DNA from: Galeruca laticollis
Taxonomy: Eukaryota; Arthropoda; Insecta; Coleoptera; Chrysomelidae
Direction of reading: 5' to 3'
NCBI GenBank assembly: GCA_963921935.1
Contig: OY998180.1
Coordinates: forward strand, 47,676,231-47,740,230
DNA: 64,000 nucleotides
Below, in pieces: positions 1-10,865 of the stretch (position 1 is the stretch's first letter; each line of letters begins with the position of its first letter). The notes under the pieces were generated by a model. The model made no database searches and was not told where the DNA came from. It worked only from the letters and a program-made list of their open reading frames with translations. Both the position numbers and the translations under genes were made by a program.

Positions 1-239
1 GTCGCTGAACACTTGGATTGTTTTTTTGTATGTACATATAAAAAAGGTTTTACTGTTTTACGTTTGTTTCCAAATGAGAAACGAACTCTTTATGTACACA
101 CAGTACAAATTAAAAAACGATTTCGATAATAAACATAAAAATAGAATTATAATCAAAACACCTATTATTTTTAAATAAAAGTAATATTCTGATAGGTAAT
201 AAATAAAAATAAAACCTCTTAATTCTTCAATAAATTTAA

Positions 240-1369
240 ATGAAATGTTCGAATAAACCCCTGTTTTGAGCTAAACAGTAACCGAGCCGGTTATAAAATT
301 CTTGACGAACATGTGTGGGCATTTGATGTGTTATTTCCACACAGGCTTGTAGAATTTGTTCCCTAAGTTAATTCAGAGAACTGGCCCCGTTCTCCTGGAA
401 TCCATAAATAATCAATTTCATATAACCCCAGAAAAATAAATCGTTTGGGTGCCCAATCTGAAGATCTAGTAGGTCAACCATTCGTGGAGAATATCCGATT
501 GGGAAATTGTGTATTTAAAAAATGTATTGCTAATCGATAATTATGTGATGCACAACCGTCATGTTGGTACCAAATATCATTGAAGTTGACACCTAATTGT
601 ATAAGGGCAGGAGTAATTTGATTTTGCAGCATGTTCAAATATTTTTGTCCGGTTAAATTGCCGTCAATAAAAAACGGTCCAATCAAATGTTCACCTAATA
701 TTCCAGCCCAAACATTTAACGTTTGGGGATATTGAGTTCTACTATTGTAGTGTTTGTGTAGGTTTGACCTGGACCAATATCGCATAACGGATGAATTATG
801 TGCACCGTGTATGAAAAATCGATTAATCTGTGAACAAAATATTTTTTGAACAGTTTGCATCCAATTGTATTTTTTCCATAACTATTTCACAAAATTCCAT
901 TCTACGAAATTGATCGTCTGGAAATATTTCATGGTTCTTTTTCAGTTTAAAACTACGATAGCCATTTTTTTAATACAGTCCGAATCGTTTTCGGATCAAC
1001 ATCAAAATACTTGGCTAAATGAGTGGACGACTGTAGAGTATTATTTTCCACATTTGCACAGATTAAAATATCTCTTCTTTTACGGGTTGGGTTTGTCGAT
1101 TTTGTGTAAACTAATTGGTTGGGTATTTTCGAATGCACAATAAACACATTTTCTGCTATTTCTCGATATGTATTACCCTGGTAAAACCATTTTACAATTT
1201 GCACTTTTGGGTGTATCTGCATACTCGTTTTATAAGATTTACAAAGATCGTTCCTCATTCGCAAACAATCAGGTAGTGACGTACCCAGACCTACAGTTAA
1301 ACGTCCTCGAGAGGCGCACGCGCGATTCGTATTCGTATATTCTAGTATCCTTATTTTATCTGTAATCAT
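240..1369 (-). pseudogene. Degenerate IS630/Tc1-mariner-type DDE transposase
   Basis: Two minus-strand open stretches (953-1369 and 474-860) and a readable continuation down to about 240 belong to one decayed transposase. The upstream part carries a helix-turn-helix-like region (VQIVKWFYQGNTYREIAENV). The middle part has the family hallmark NVWAGILGEHLIGPFFIDG and a catalytic-type segment, WYQHDGCASHN, where D sits in the usual second-carboxylate context. Below 474 the reading continues with PNDLFFWGYMK in the place of the usual P.DFFLWG end motif. At least two frameshifts and several stops separate the parts. I see no terminal inverted repeats, so the copy is probably truncated by the window edge or by decay. 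The family is common in insects. Assignment to the superfamily is fairly firm, to a named family is not. Confidence 0.75.
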
Positions 1370-1711
1370 CTACGCTGACTTTTGCTTGTTTATTTCACCA
1401 TTGTCTCTCTCTAACAGAGTGGTAATGCCATGTGCTATTTTCCCGTTGACAGAGGATTATTGTTTTCCACTGAAATTAAATGAGGATGATTTCTGTTATT
1501 ATTAAAAAGGAATATGGTAGATAAAACTAGAAGAATTATGGCTGTAGACGAAATCGTTTTATCAGAAGCGTAGGAATTACGGGCGGTTTACAGTTTATCT
1601 TTGTGATATTTGTAAACAATTTAATAGTTGCAACGATAATTATTTGGCATGTTATGATAGATACCCTGTTGAAGAAAATAGATTATACACTGAATATACT
1701 TGTTTCTTTAT

Positions 1712-1714
<3 letters not shown>

Positions 1715-1765
<51 letters not shown>
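1715..1765. repeat. (AT)n microsatellite
   Basis: An uninterrupted run of AT dinucleotides is visible directly in the sequence. The short tyrosine/isoleucine-rich reading frame across it is an artefact. Confidence 0.95.
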
Positions 1766-1769
<4 letters not shown>

Positions 1770-1797
1770 AGAGACAAACACGTGTTTGTCTCTTGTC
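1766..1797. repeat. Perfect 32-bp palindrome
   Basis: GACAAGAGACAAACAC is followed at once by its exact reverse complement, with no loop, so the dyad axis lies between 1781 and 1782. It abuts the (AT)n tract on the left, itself self-complementary, so the palindrome and the tract could form one larger cruciform. Confidence 0.95.
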
Positions 1798-2109
1798 ACA
1801 TCCCTTTTGGAGGCAAAATATATCATTTCCTCGCCGGCGTTTAGTATGGTGACACATGAAGATGAATTCAATGGTTTTATTTTATAAAATGCTGCGACAA
1901 TTACAATTGTTGCTATGACACGATTGATTAGGCCGTTGGTTCAATTCCTACTTGAATATTCCACAATTTACGATCTGTAGTTTACGATTTTACATCTTTA
2001 TGGAATCTAACCTCACTTCGGAGGTAAGTACACACGTGGTTGTGAATTTCATTTTTAATTATTCTCTTTGACCACAGTATTCAACTGTTGTTTTTTCATT
2101 CTAGTTTCC

Positions 2110-2142
2110 CTGATGATGAGGACAAACATCCTCGAAAGCTTG
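2110..2142 (+). ncRNA. Hammerhead-ribozyme-like core (relic, possibly Penelope-derived)
   Basis: CTGATGA is followed by one extra base, a 5-bp helix (GAGGA 2118-2122 with TCCTC 2129-2133), and then GAAA (2134-2137) and GC. This is the order of a hammerhead core (CUGAUGA, stem II, GAAA). A possible short stem III exists (AGC with GCT further on), but I could not find a convincing stem I. The extra base before stem II departs from the consensus. Penelope-like elements are known to carry hammerhead motifs. No Penelope coding sequence lies beside this copy, so it may be a solo repeat remnant or chance. Confidence 0.35.
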
Positions 2143-2203
2143 GACATTTTCCGCTAAGAGTATATCTTTTCCAATTTTTTGCTGCAATCCCCAATATTCA
2201 CTA

Positions 2204-2207
<4 letters not shown>

Positions 2208-2248
<41 letters not shown>

Positions 2249-2257
2249 ATATGTATG

Positions 2258-2340
<83 letters not shown>
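2208..2340. repeat. (TA)n microsatellite with TATG interruptions
   Basis: About 130 bp of TA repeats, interrupted by GTATGTATATATG-type units that are themselves duplicated. Confidence 0.95.
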
Positions 2341-2985
2341 AAACTTTAATCATTTTAGAAATCTCATTTTTTCTTCATTTAGATAACAAGCACACATGGA
2401 AGGAACATAGGAACATAATAAAATAAAATCAAATTGACCTAAAAACAAGATAATTAAGTATTCATCCATAAAACCGATATGGTATAGAGCTTGTGATAGT
2501 AACTAAAAAATTGATGTATTGCAAAGTTACCAAATTTTACGAGAAATTACAGATGGCATCTAGTTTGTCTCCATCCCGACGCTGCACAAGATGTCATCAA
2601 AGACAGAAGCAATCATCACCACATTAGGTTAGAGAACCATCCTAATCCAATTTTGCCTTTTTTGAACTAGAGACAACAAGAGACTAAAGCGATGTTGGAC
2701 AATCGGCCGAAGTTATAGATGGGAGTCTTTAATATATGTCTAAGTGAAGAATAATAGCAACGTCTATCAGTTCATTAGATAATTCAACTGCTACTGTATT
2801 ATATGCTAGCATAATAGCTCATATTTATGATGTTTTGTTCTAATTGCTGTTGAATAAATTATAAATAAAAATTCAATAATTTAACTTAATGGATGTTGAG
2901 TTTTTAATATGAAATATGAGTTTACTGTACTGATCATTTTCACTGACATTTACTCAACTGTTATTGCAATAGAAGCCATTAAAAT

Positions 2986-3351
2986 AAACTCATGGACAAA
3001 ATTAAAGCAACACTTAAAATTTTGTTTATTTTTAATTTAGAATAACTCTTTCAATTTTCAACCCATTAAAATATTTTTTGGCACATTATAGGAAATTCAT
3101 TGAAAGTTTCACAAGCATTTTGAATTTTGAAAAATAAATTTGACAATTTAGTATACCGGGTGGAATGAAACAATATTCATGTACCGTAAATTCTAAACAC
3201 CCTGTGGTGTAAACTGAATTCTACAAATTTTTTTCTTTGCGAATGATTAGAAAGAATAATTATTAATTCTTGATATTTTGTTTTTTTATTCATTCCAATA
3301 TCTTTATTTTTACAAAGATACAAATTTTCAAGGAAATCTCTAAAATTTTTG
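2986..3351 (+). repeat. Left terminal inverted repeat of the Tc1-like element
   Basis: It is the mirror of 4628-4974, with scattered substitutions and small gaps. Short open frames inside it are not genes. Confidence 0.85.
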
Positions 3352-3547
3352 TAATTCAAATTTAACTACAGTGAATCTTTACAAAATAGGTGGCAGGTGT
3401 CAATTTTGACATTGAACAGAAATTAATATGTCTTTTATCGTGTCAATAGTAAAGCATAAAAGGTGTGGTTTGAGACTGTTTTATCCAGTTTTTGGATTGA
3501 TCAGTAAATATACCAGTTTGTAAGGCGTAGTATAGTTCAAGTTATCA

Positions 3548-4510
3548 TGCATACGGCACATAATTTAACCAACGACGAATGTCTAAGCTACAACTTTGAT
3601 TCAAGAAGTATGCGTTATGTGGACAATTTGTCAGTCGAATGTTCAGAAAATTTAGGGAAACTCGACCACACCATTGAGTCGTGGTCAGGGCAGGAAAAAT
3701 ATTACCAGCCGTCTTGATGAGCGTTTTCTTCGACAACAGTTTTTAAGAAACCGAAAAATAACAGGTATAGAATTGAGTAGTCAACTTGAAATGGTCAGAA
3801 ATGTTAGAATTTCATCTAAAACGGTAAAAATGATAAAAACTTTCGGTTGACCAGTAGAAAAGCAACCCGTCGTTCTTTGCTTACAAGAGAACTCAAACGA
3901 CGCAGATTGATGTTTGCAAGGGATCATGAGCATTGGACTGTTGATGACTGGAAAAACGTATTGCTCTGCGCTGAAACTCGAATTAGTCTGATATTATCTT
4001 ATGGGCGTGACAGAGTATGGAGGAGACCTTGGGAAAGATTTAGTGAGTGTACCACTTCTACCATGGAACCTTTTGGAGGCGGCTCAAAAATGTTTTGGAC
4101 AGGAATTTGTTATGACGCACACATGGTTTTAGTCCCCATTCATCGCCGATTTATGAATGCAGAGTATTATTTGAATAATATTGAAGAACACGTTATGTCA
4201 TTTGCACTATATATAGGCGATAATGTCATGCAAGATAATGCACGGCTCACATACCAAGATCTATGATAGATTATTTAAATGACATAAACATCCAAAAATT
4301 AGACTTCCTTCCACACAGTGTCGACTAACCAATTGAGCATCTTTGGGATGTTCTAAAAAAATCGGCCTGAAGTCATGTACCTGCTCCAATAAACATACAA
4401 AATTTAGAATGTATATTTCTCGCAAAATGGGAGAACATTCCTCAGCGGATTATCAATAATCTAATAACAAGCTAATCTCCATAAATGCAAGTTGTTATAA
4501 GAACACGAAG
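3548..4510 (+). pseudogene. Tc1-like transposase pseudogene
   Basis: Reading across several frames gives a Tc1-type transposase. The N-terminal helix-turn-helix region is visible near 3550-3830 (LTNDE, MRYVD, then ITGIEL and MVRNVRISSKTV). The longest open part, 3847-4266, reads TSRKATRRSLLTRELKRRRL followed by HWTVDDWKNVLLCAE, a GGGSKMFWTGI segment and MQDNAR. After that PIEHLWDVLKK appears in the place of the usual PIEHLWD. Two of the three catalytic carboxylates can be placed (D of QDN, E of IEH). The first is altered: LLCAE stands where the family has CDE. Several stops and frameshifts confirm a dead gene. Confidence 0.85.
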
Positions 4511-4627
4511 AGAAATTACGCGTTATTAATGTGTTACTTGTTTATGTTTAGTTTTAATTTCATAATTGTTGCTGTTTATATTAAGGATACATATTTTTTT
4601 GTTTTTTTAGAATATTACTTGACGTCG

Positions 4628-4974
4628 CAAAAATTGTCTAGATTTCTTTGAAAATTTGTATCTTTTGTAAAGAGAAAGATATTGGAATGAATCAAAAAAC
4701 AAATTATTGAGAATTAATTAGTCCTTCTAATCATTTGCAAAGAAAAAAATTGTAGCCTCTAGTTTAACAGGGTGTTTAGAATTTACGGTACATAAATATT
4801 GTTTCATTCCACTAAATTGTCAAATTAAATTTTACAGAAATTCAAAATGCTTGTGATAATTTCCTACAATGTGCCAGGAAAATAATTTTAATCAGTTGAA
4901 AATTAAAAGAGTTATTCTAAATAAAAAATTAGCAAAATTTTAAGGGTTGCATTAATTTGGTCCACGAGTTTTTA
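4628..4974 (-). repeat. Right terminal inverted repeat of the Tc1-like element
   Basis: It is the inverted partner of 2986-3351 and holds the same TACCGTAAATTCTAAACACC marker in reverse complement. Confidence 0.85.
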
Positions 4975-6197
4975 TTTACTTGCGAAAAAAAATTAGGCAC
5001 CTACATATTTACTTATCATTTTAGTATTTACTGAATCTTACAATTTTAGTGTAGTCGTTTTTTTGGTAGTCATATTAAATGTGTAAAGAGGTGTCCTGGT
5101 GATACCAAACGTTATTGCTTATTCTACACCTCATGTTTGCAACCACTTTGTATGTTACTGATATTTATGTCCCTACGTCTAGTGGGCATTCGAAAGATAT
5201 TGATTAGTATTCGATTTCACTTGTTTGGTGGTCTAAGCCCATATAAAAGCAAAAAAATAGATTAATGTGGTTAAGTTAAGTAATTTGATTTTAAAGAAAC
5301 AATAAAAATCCGTCCATTCGATTTGGTAAAATGCTCAAGATTAAATGTGAATTGAAATTGAATCTATTTTTTTTGGTTCTGGTACTTTATGTAGCTATGT
5401 AGTATAGCTAAAATGATATATACTGCAAATAATTCAGTTGTAATTATCTAGCTCGCGTCTATTTACAATTAATTGCCCTTTATCAATGAAATATGATTAA
5501 AAATATTGAATAAAATTATTATTTTTCAATTTAGAGAACATTTTATAATGTGCAAAAGTACTTCTTTAAATTATAGCTTTGCATCATCATTCTGCTGTAA
5601 CTTGTGGGTGTTTCACTATCAGTTTTGTCTCTGGCGTGTATCTACAACCACTATTATCTATAATGTTTGAAATTATTTTTAAGTATTTTATTCAATTTAT
5701 TATAAATAGTTTGTTGAGAATAATATACAAAACATCACGTGGCAGTAGAGAACTAAGTTAAACTTCTTCATATCTTTCAAGTAGCAAATTTGTCCCAGTT
5801 AACCCTAAGAAATATGTTAATGTAATATTAGGACGGTCTAACTAATGTTTGAAATAGGTAAAAATTTTGTCAGACTAGTCTTAATTTTTTGAGTAGAGGA
5901 AAGCAACATTTTTATTTCTATTTTTCTAGCAGGGAAACATTGTTAGTTTGATAATTATTAGGATCAAAATCGGTTTTCCCAATTCAAAGAGAAGTGATAT
6001 CCAAATACGAAGTGGTTAATAAAAATATATCAATTGAATTATGACAAAGGTTATGATAGATAATAATGAAAAACGGTTGATAATGGACTATGCGTTGCTA
6101 CAAAAAGTAAATAGATATCTGATGGCTCACAGTCGTATTCAAATCAAAGTTTAAATTTTGGCTTTGAAAATAGAAATTTGTGATAATTTTTTTGCTA

Positions 6198-6275
<78 letters not shown>

Positions 6276-6804
6276 TGCATATATATGCATGTATGTACTA
6301 CTATTAACCCAATACATAAATAAAAATATCAGGTAGTACATGATGATTTAACTCCCTATGGTTTGTGAACTGTTTATTATTCTAGCTACATATATTATAT
6401 TATGTCATACTTAAGTTGTTTTGTCAGTGTATTTTATATATGTAACTATTTGTAATTTTAACTAACTTTTAGTAACAGTCTTCATGAAAAAAATATTGAT
6501 AATTTTTCACTATGATTATTGAAGTTGAAATATTTTCTGACGGTCGCAAAAGCTAATGAAATTATTCATTTTGAAGAAGATAAATAGAAAAATTGTAATC
6601 CAAAAAGTTGATGCTATATCTCGGAAACTAGAAGTGGCAACATCACACATTGACTTTCGTTAACCTACGTAAATAAATTATTTTAAAACATTTGTATTTG
6701 TTATCACATACATAGCGATGTTTAGTTGTTTAGTTTTAGGTTCCTTCAGTGATATTTTAATTTACTCAACACCCAGAAAGGATAAGTATACACGTATGTA
6801 AATA
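4975..6804. other. Non-coding AT-rich stretch
   Basis: No coding, RNA or transposon end was recognised apart from a TA microsatellite at 6195-6294. Confidence 0.5.
6195..6294. repeat. (TA)n microsatellite
   Basis: About 100 bp of TA repeats with a few CATATATG interruptions. Confidence 0.95.
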
Positions 6805-8225
6805 CAGGGTGTCCCGGGGTACCAATGAAAAAAAGCCAGGAGCGTATAGTATGAGCCAAAATAATATTAGTACACCATATAAACTTTTTCAATATAGGCC
6901 TTGGTTTTCGAAGTATAGGCCTCCAAAGTTTTGAATTTTGAATTAGTTTTTTATTTTTAATTCTCGTACTGTCCATTTTATCTTTATAAAATTTTCAGAA
7001 TATTTATAATGTATGTTTATTTTGGCAAGGTAAACATATTTACAGTAGTGCCTTGAAGCCAGGGACGGACTACTCGTCATGGTTAGTAATCCAAAAAAAT
7101 TTCAGGGATAACACACCCTGTATGAAAATATCGAAAATGACTTTTCCACGCCTCGAGCTAACAAAAAGTAACTCTTGTTCGTATTTGAGAAAATAAACCG
7201 TTTGGTTGATATTTACCATTTTTATTAATGTTCAATATGAGTTCCTCTCACTTCCACGCACTTTCTAAGTCTACGTCTGAGTCTTCGCACTTGAAAGAGT
7301 AATCCCATATTATGTCTAATACGAATGCGTGTGCAATTCTGTCTATTAAATCTTGCCTTGTATGCACAGGTGTTGCGGACACTCTATTTTTGGGATGACC
7401 CCAGAAAATGAAATCCATAGGATTGCCGTCTTCTGATCGCGGTGAACACTGAAAAAGACCTCCCCGACCAATCAATTTTTTAGGAAAACGTTTGTTCGAA
7501 TGTTGTCGTACATCTAAACTGCAATGAGGAGGGCCCCCCTCATGCAAGAACCATAAATTCCTACGAGATTAACGTTATTTTTTTTGTTGGTTAGGGATTA
7601 GTTTTAGTCTGTTTCATAACTTATATTTTGACATTTTCTTAATGGTTCAATAACTTTGTGTTTGTAAGTTTGATTGAAAGCATCTAATTACATTCTTTGC
7701 ATACCTATTTAATTTCCTTGAAATGAGCTGTCAATATTTTTATTATCGACTATTGCCAAGTTATTAATTTGTACTACAGCAAATCGGTATAAAGAGCATT
7801 AATAAAATGGTAAATACCAGCCAAACGGCTTATTTTATCAAATTCCAAGAAGAGTACCTTTTCGTTAGCTTAAGGTGTGGGGAAGCCATTTTCGATATTT
7901 TCATACAGGGTGTGTCATCTCTACAATTTTTTTGGATCACTAACCATTACGAGTAGTCCGTCTCTGTCTTCAAGGCACTACTGTAAATATGTTTACCTTA
8001 CCAAAATAACCAAAATAAACATACACATACATTATAAATATTCTGAAAATTTTGTAAAGATCAAATGAACAGTACGAGATTAAAAGTAATAAACGAATTC
8101 AAACTTTGGAGGCCTATAACTCGAAAACGAGGGGCTATATTGAAAAAGTTTATATGAAGTACTAACATTATGTTGGCTTATACTATACGCTCGCAACTTT
8201 TTACCTTTAGTCCCTGGACACCCTG
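6805..8225 (-). mobile_element. Internally deleted IS630-type transposon with ~425 bp inverted repeats
   Basis: Both ends start CAGGGTGTCC and are flanked by TA (6803-6804 and 8226-8227), the target duplication expected for the IS630/Tc1/mariner superfamily. The arms match in inverted orientation from 6805 to about 7230 and from about 7800 to 8225, including AAACATATTTACAGTAGTGC on the left arm and its complement on the right. Only about 570 bp lie between the arms, and they hold just the C-terminal third of a transposase on the minus strand. The copy therefore cannot make its own transposase. Confidence 0.88.
7248..7547 (-). pseudogene. C-terminal fragment of IS630-type DDE transposase
   Basis: A 99-residue open stretch ends at a TGA at 7248-7250, about 18 bp inside the left inverted repeat. 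It reads LIGRGGLFQCSP, then DGNPMDFIFWGHPKNRV, matching in degraded form the .IGRGGP..WPPRSPDLTPLDFFLWG region of this transposase family. It then has the typical basic C-terminal helix region (TRQDLIDRIAHAF). The N-terminal DNA-binding part and the first two catalytic residues are absent, in keeping with internal deletion. The same family is represented by the broken gene at 240-1369. Confidence 0.8.
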
Positions 8226-9888
8226 TATAGTGAATTCTTAGGATCTGGTAGTGTTTGTTACCTATTCTACTTTAGAACGTTGAACATCGTGTGTGGCCAT
8301 AGCCTTGTTAAGATAACATATTATGGAGACTTGATGTTTAATGTGTAATTGTCTCATAAACGTGATCTTTACTACAAAATTCAGAATCTATTAGATAAAG
8401 TAAATAGTATTTTTATATTCCCCTTAATAAATGTATAGACCTCGTTAGAAGCTTGTAAGTGGAAAGTGACACGAAATAATTTGCATGATTCCATATTATT
8501 AATACCATTTTTGTTTCTGATTTTAAACTTTTTATTTGTAACTTGCTCGGCTAATAACGTTTTCATGATAAGGACTCATTTATACAGCGTGAAAATATGT
8601 TAGAACTTTGTATTAGAATCAACTAGTAACGGGGTAAACATGCATAGTTAATATACCGTTTATTTATGATTCTTAATTATGATACTACTGAATTATACGA
8701 TTTTTTCTATTATTTCAAAGAAGAGACTCTTGCTGAAGGTTTGCTATTATAGTTTAATTTAGTTAAATATATATTTCTCTAGTGGAATCTAAATACTTTT
8801 ACTTGTGCCTTTTGTTAAGTATTTGCTAAATGTAGCATTCCTGATTTTTAATATGTAATGGTGAGTCAGAGGAGTACTTATTATAAGAATATATACACAA
8901 CTTGATGTAAATCCCTTACAGTACCACCCTCTTTAACTCTTGATTGGCGTTACTAAATAATTTTAGATTTTTCTCTATGAAAAATCGGATGTTTTGAAGA
9001 AAATTTCATATCTGGTCTCACCCGCGCATTGCTTTTTGTAAGTGTAAGAAAATATATCATCCAAAGTTTATAGGGGCAAGGGATTTCAAACGCGTTATTA
9101 GATTTTTATTTAATTATGACTGACATGGTGATATAATATATGCAGTGATAACTTATAATATGTAACGGAAGTTTGTGATAGTACTAGTTCGATATATTCT
9201 GAACATTAAACATGTTTTCACTCTGTGTGTTATATGTGAATGTTTATTTTTTGATGTACAATCACTTAGTCATAATAAAAAAAATATTATTTACCTGTAA
9301 CCTAATTCATTTTTTTATATTAAATTATTTTTTTTGTTTATGAAATACATTACACCCAATCTATAAAATATTTCGGTTTGAATATTTCAAATAATCTAAC
9401 CATATCAAAGCCTATGAACAGTTCCAGTAATAAATATTTATGTTACTTTTATATTTAGAAATCTTTTGTCTGTATTATAATAAAAAATGTGTAACAAATA
9501 TATACAGAATAAAGTATGACAAATTTAATCTCTCTCTTTATTATAAATTAATCTGCAAATTCTCAAATATCAATTTCTTTAAACCGTAAAGAATTTTTCA
9601 ACTCATTGTTGTTAAACCGTAATCTCTAATTTCCACTGATTCTAATTACCGTCATAGAATAAATTAACCCGAGAAAGGTCAATATTTCAAATTTTGTAAA
9701 TAATAGAGCTGGTGGTAGTTATACATATGGTCAAGAAAGTACCCGGAATTAATCATTTAAGAAGCCCGCTTAAAGGGATTATCCAAATTCTTCTTGTCGC
9801 CAAGTTGGCACAACTATCCTCTATACTTACGCGTATCTCTCATTTGGTTTGTTTGTAGTGCTATTTTGTCAGTTCAATATAAGTGTTA
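8226..9888. other. Non-coding AT-rich stretch
   Basis: Nothing was recognised on either strand. Open frames here are short and have no family motifs. Confidence 0.5.
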
Positions 9889-10265
9889 TGCGATTTTTAG
9901 AACGGGTCGAACAAAGAGTCTGTCTTAAATTTTGAATTACTAATTCTGCGTGCGAAAAAGCTAACAATGTTACATGAGGTGCTTACGGTACATATACTTC
10001 GTCAAAAACACGTGCGTTCTAGTGGTACGGTGCATTGAAAGGCATTCAAGATGTGGTGAAAGATTTCATGTGACATCGCTAAAATTAAGGAAATGGTGAC
10101 CGAAAATCGTCGTTCAAGTCTGATAGGTTACCTGTGTTTCACCAATTAATTTGTAAGACATAAATTTTAAACAATTGTTTGGGTACCACGATAATGCATC
10201 GTCTGTGTCTCGCCAATTAATTAATGGCACATACATTTTAAACGATTATTAGAGCTATTGTGAAC
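9889..10265 (+). pseudogene. Mariner-like transposase fragment
   Basis: The stretch from 9889 reads RFLERVEQRVCLKF, then YTSSKTRAF.WYGALK and, after a frameshift, IKEMVTENRRSS. This is the N-terminal helix-turn-helix region of a mariner transposase (the pattern SKTRAYEWYKAF...ENRRSS). Near 10195 a second frame gives YHDNASSVSRQLIN, which resembles the HDNAPAH segment around the second catalytic aspartate. The region between is missing. Stops and frameshifts are frequent. No terminal repeats were found. Confidence 0.6.
10130..10250 (+). repeat. Diverged direct duplication of ~50 bp inside the mariner scrap
   Basis: CTGTGTTTCACCAATTAATT (from about 10131) and CTGTGTCTCGCCAATTAATT (from about 10204) start two imperfect direct copies, each continuing with a TTTTAAACRATT-like end. 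Confidence 0.6.
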
Positions 10266-10601
10266 TCTATACTACGTAACAGGAACGGACCCAGCTGTGC
10301 CAAAAATATCTATTTTATGAGGCAAATTTTCAATAGAGACAGATAGATGAAAGAAGGGGTTGTTGTCTCTGTCATACTTGTGTGTCATAGGGCTCGGAAA
10401 GATTAAGTTCACTAAACTCATTAAGTTTTGATATGACCTTTCTGCAGATTTATGTTAAAGCTGTATTAAACGGGATTTTAAAATCATTAATAATTCTACA
10501 ATTGACGATATTGTGTTGAATTTTAGTATTAGTGCGTGTCTTGTTTATAAACTCCTATAATTTGTTTTCTTTGCCTGTGTACTTTCAGTTTAAAAAGAAA
10601 A

Positions 10602-10678
10602 ATGGTTAATTTTTGTGCAGCTTTTGCTTGTAGTAACGAATACATATAATCCGGAAAAACCAATTTCCTTCTTCAGGT
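10602..10678 (+). pseudogene. THAP-domain first-exon fragment
   Basis: ATG at 10602 begins MVNFCAAFACSNEY, matching the N-terminal C-X4-C start typical of THAP zinc fingers (MVNFCAAFGCSN is a common form). It runs into a stop within 16 codons, and a GGTAAG splice-donor-like sequence follows at 10676. The second half of the domain is not found nearby. It is a relic of either a THAP gene or a P-type transposase. Confidence 0.5.
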
Positions 10679-10865
10679 AAGAAAAATAAATCTATGTGAA
10701 TTGGTTTTTGTCACGAAACAAAAAAAAAGACCAAATCTTCTAATGATATTATTAGCAATTTAGGTATCGAATATATTTATGCAGTGATGATATGAATTGG
10801 TGTTGTAAAAGAATATACAGGGTGATGTATAAATATTGAAATCAAGAAATGAAATAATTTAGTTA

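Larger units (their letters stand above)
1370..2985. other. Non-coding AT-rich stretch with two TA microsatellites
   Basis: No protein-coding signal was recognised. It holds two (AT)n tracts, a perfect palindrome next to the first tract, and a hammerhead-like core near 2110, each listed separately. Confidence 0.5.
2986..4974 (+). mobile_element. Tc1-like DNA transposon with long terminal inverted repeats
   Basis: The two ends are inverted copies of each other over roughly 350 bp. The left end begins AACTCATGGACAAAATTAA, and the right end read in reverse complement begins AACTCGTGGACCAAATTAA. Both continue through the shared marker TACCGTAAATTCTAAACACC. A broken Tc1-type transposase lies between them. 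Tc1 elements commonly have short repeats, but families with repeats of several hundred bp are known. Divergence between the arms and decay of the gene indicate an old, immobile copy. The exact outermost base is uncertain by a few bp because both flanks are A/T-rich. Confidence 0.85.

Noticed and set aside
1683..1871. Short open frames through the TA microsatellites (also near 6.1, 12.3, 30.3 and 40.1 kb)
   Set aside because: They consist of repeated Tyr-Ile codons produced by (TA)n and carry no domain.
1935..1955. tRNA-like B box (GTTGGTTCAATTCC)
   Set aside because: No A box at the right distance and no foldable cloverleaf. A SINE remnant is possible but unsupported.
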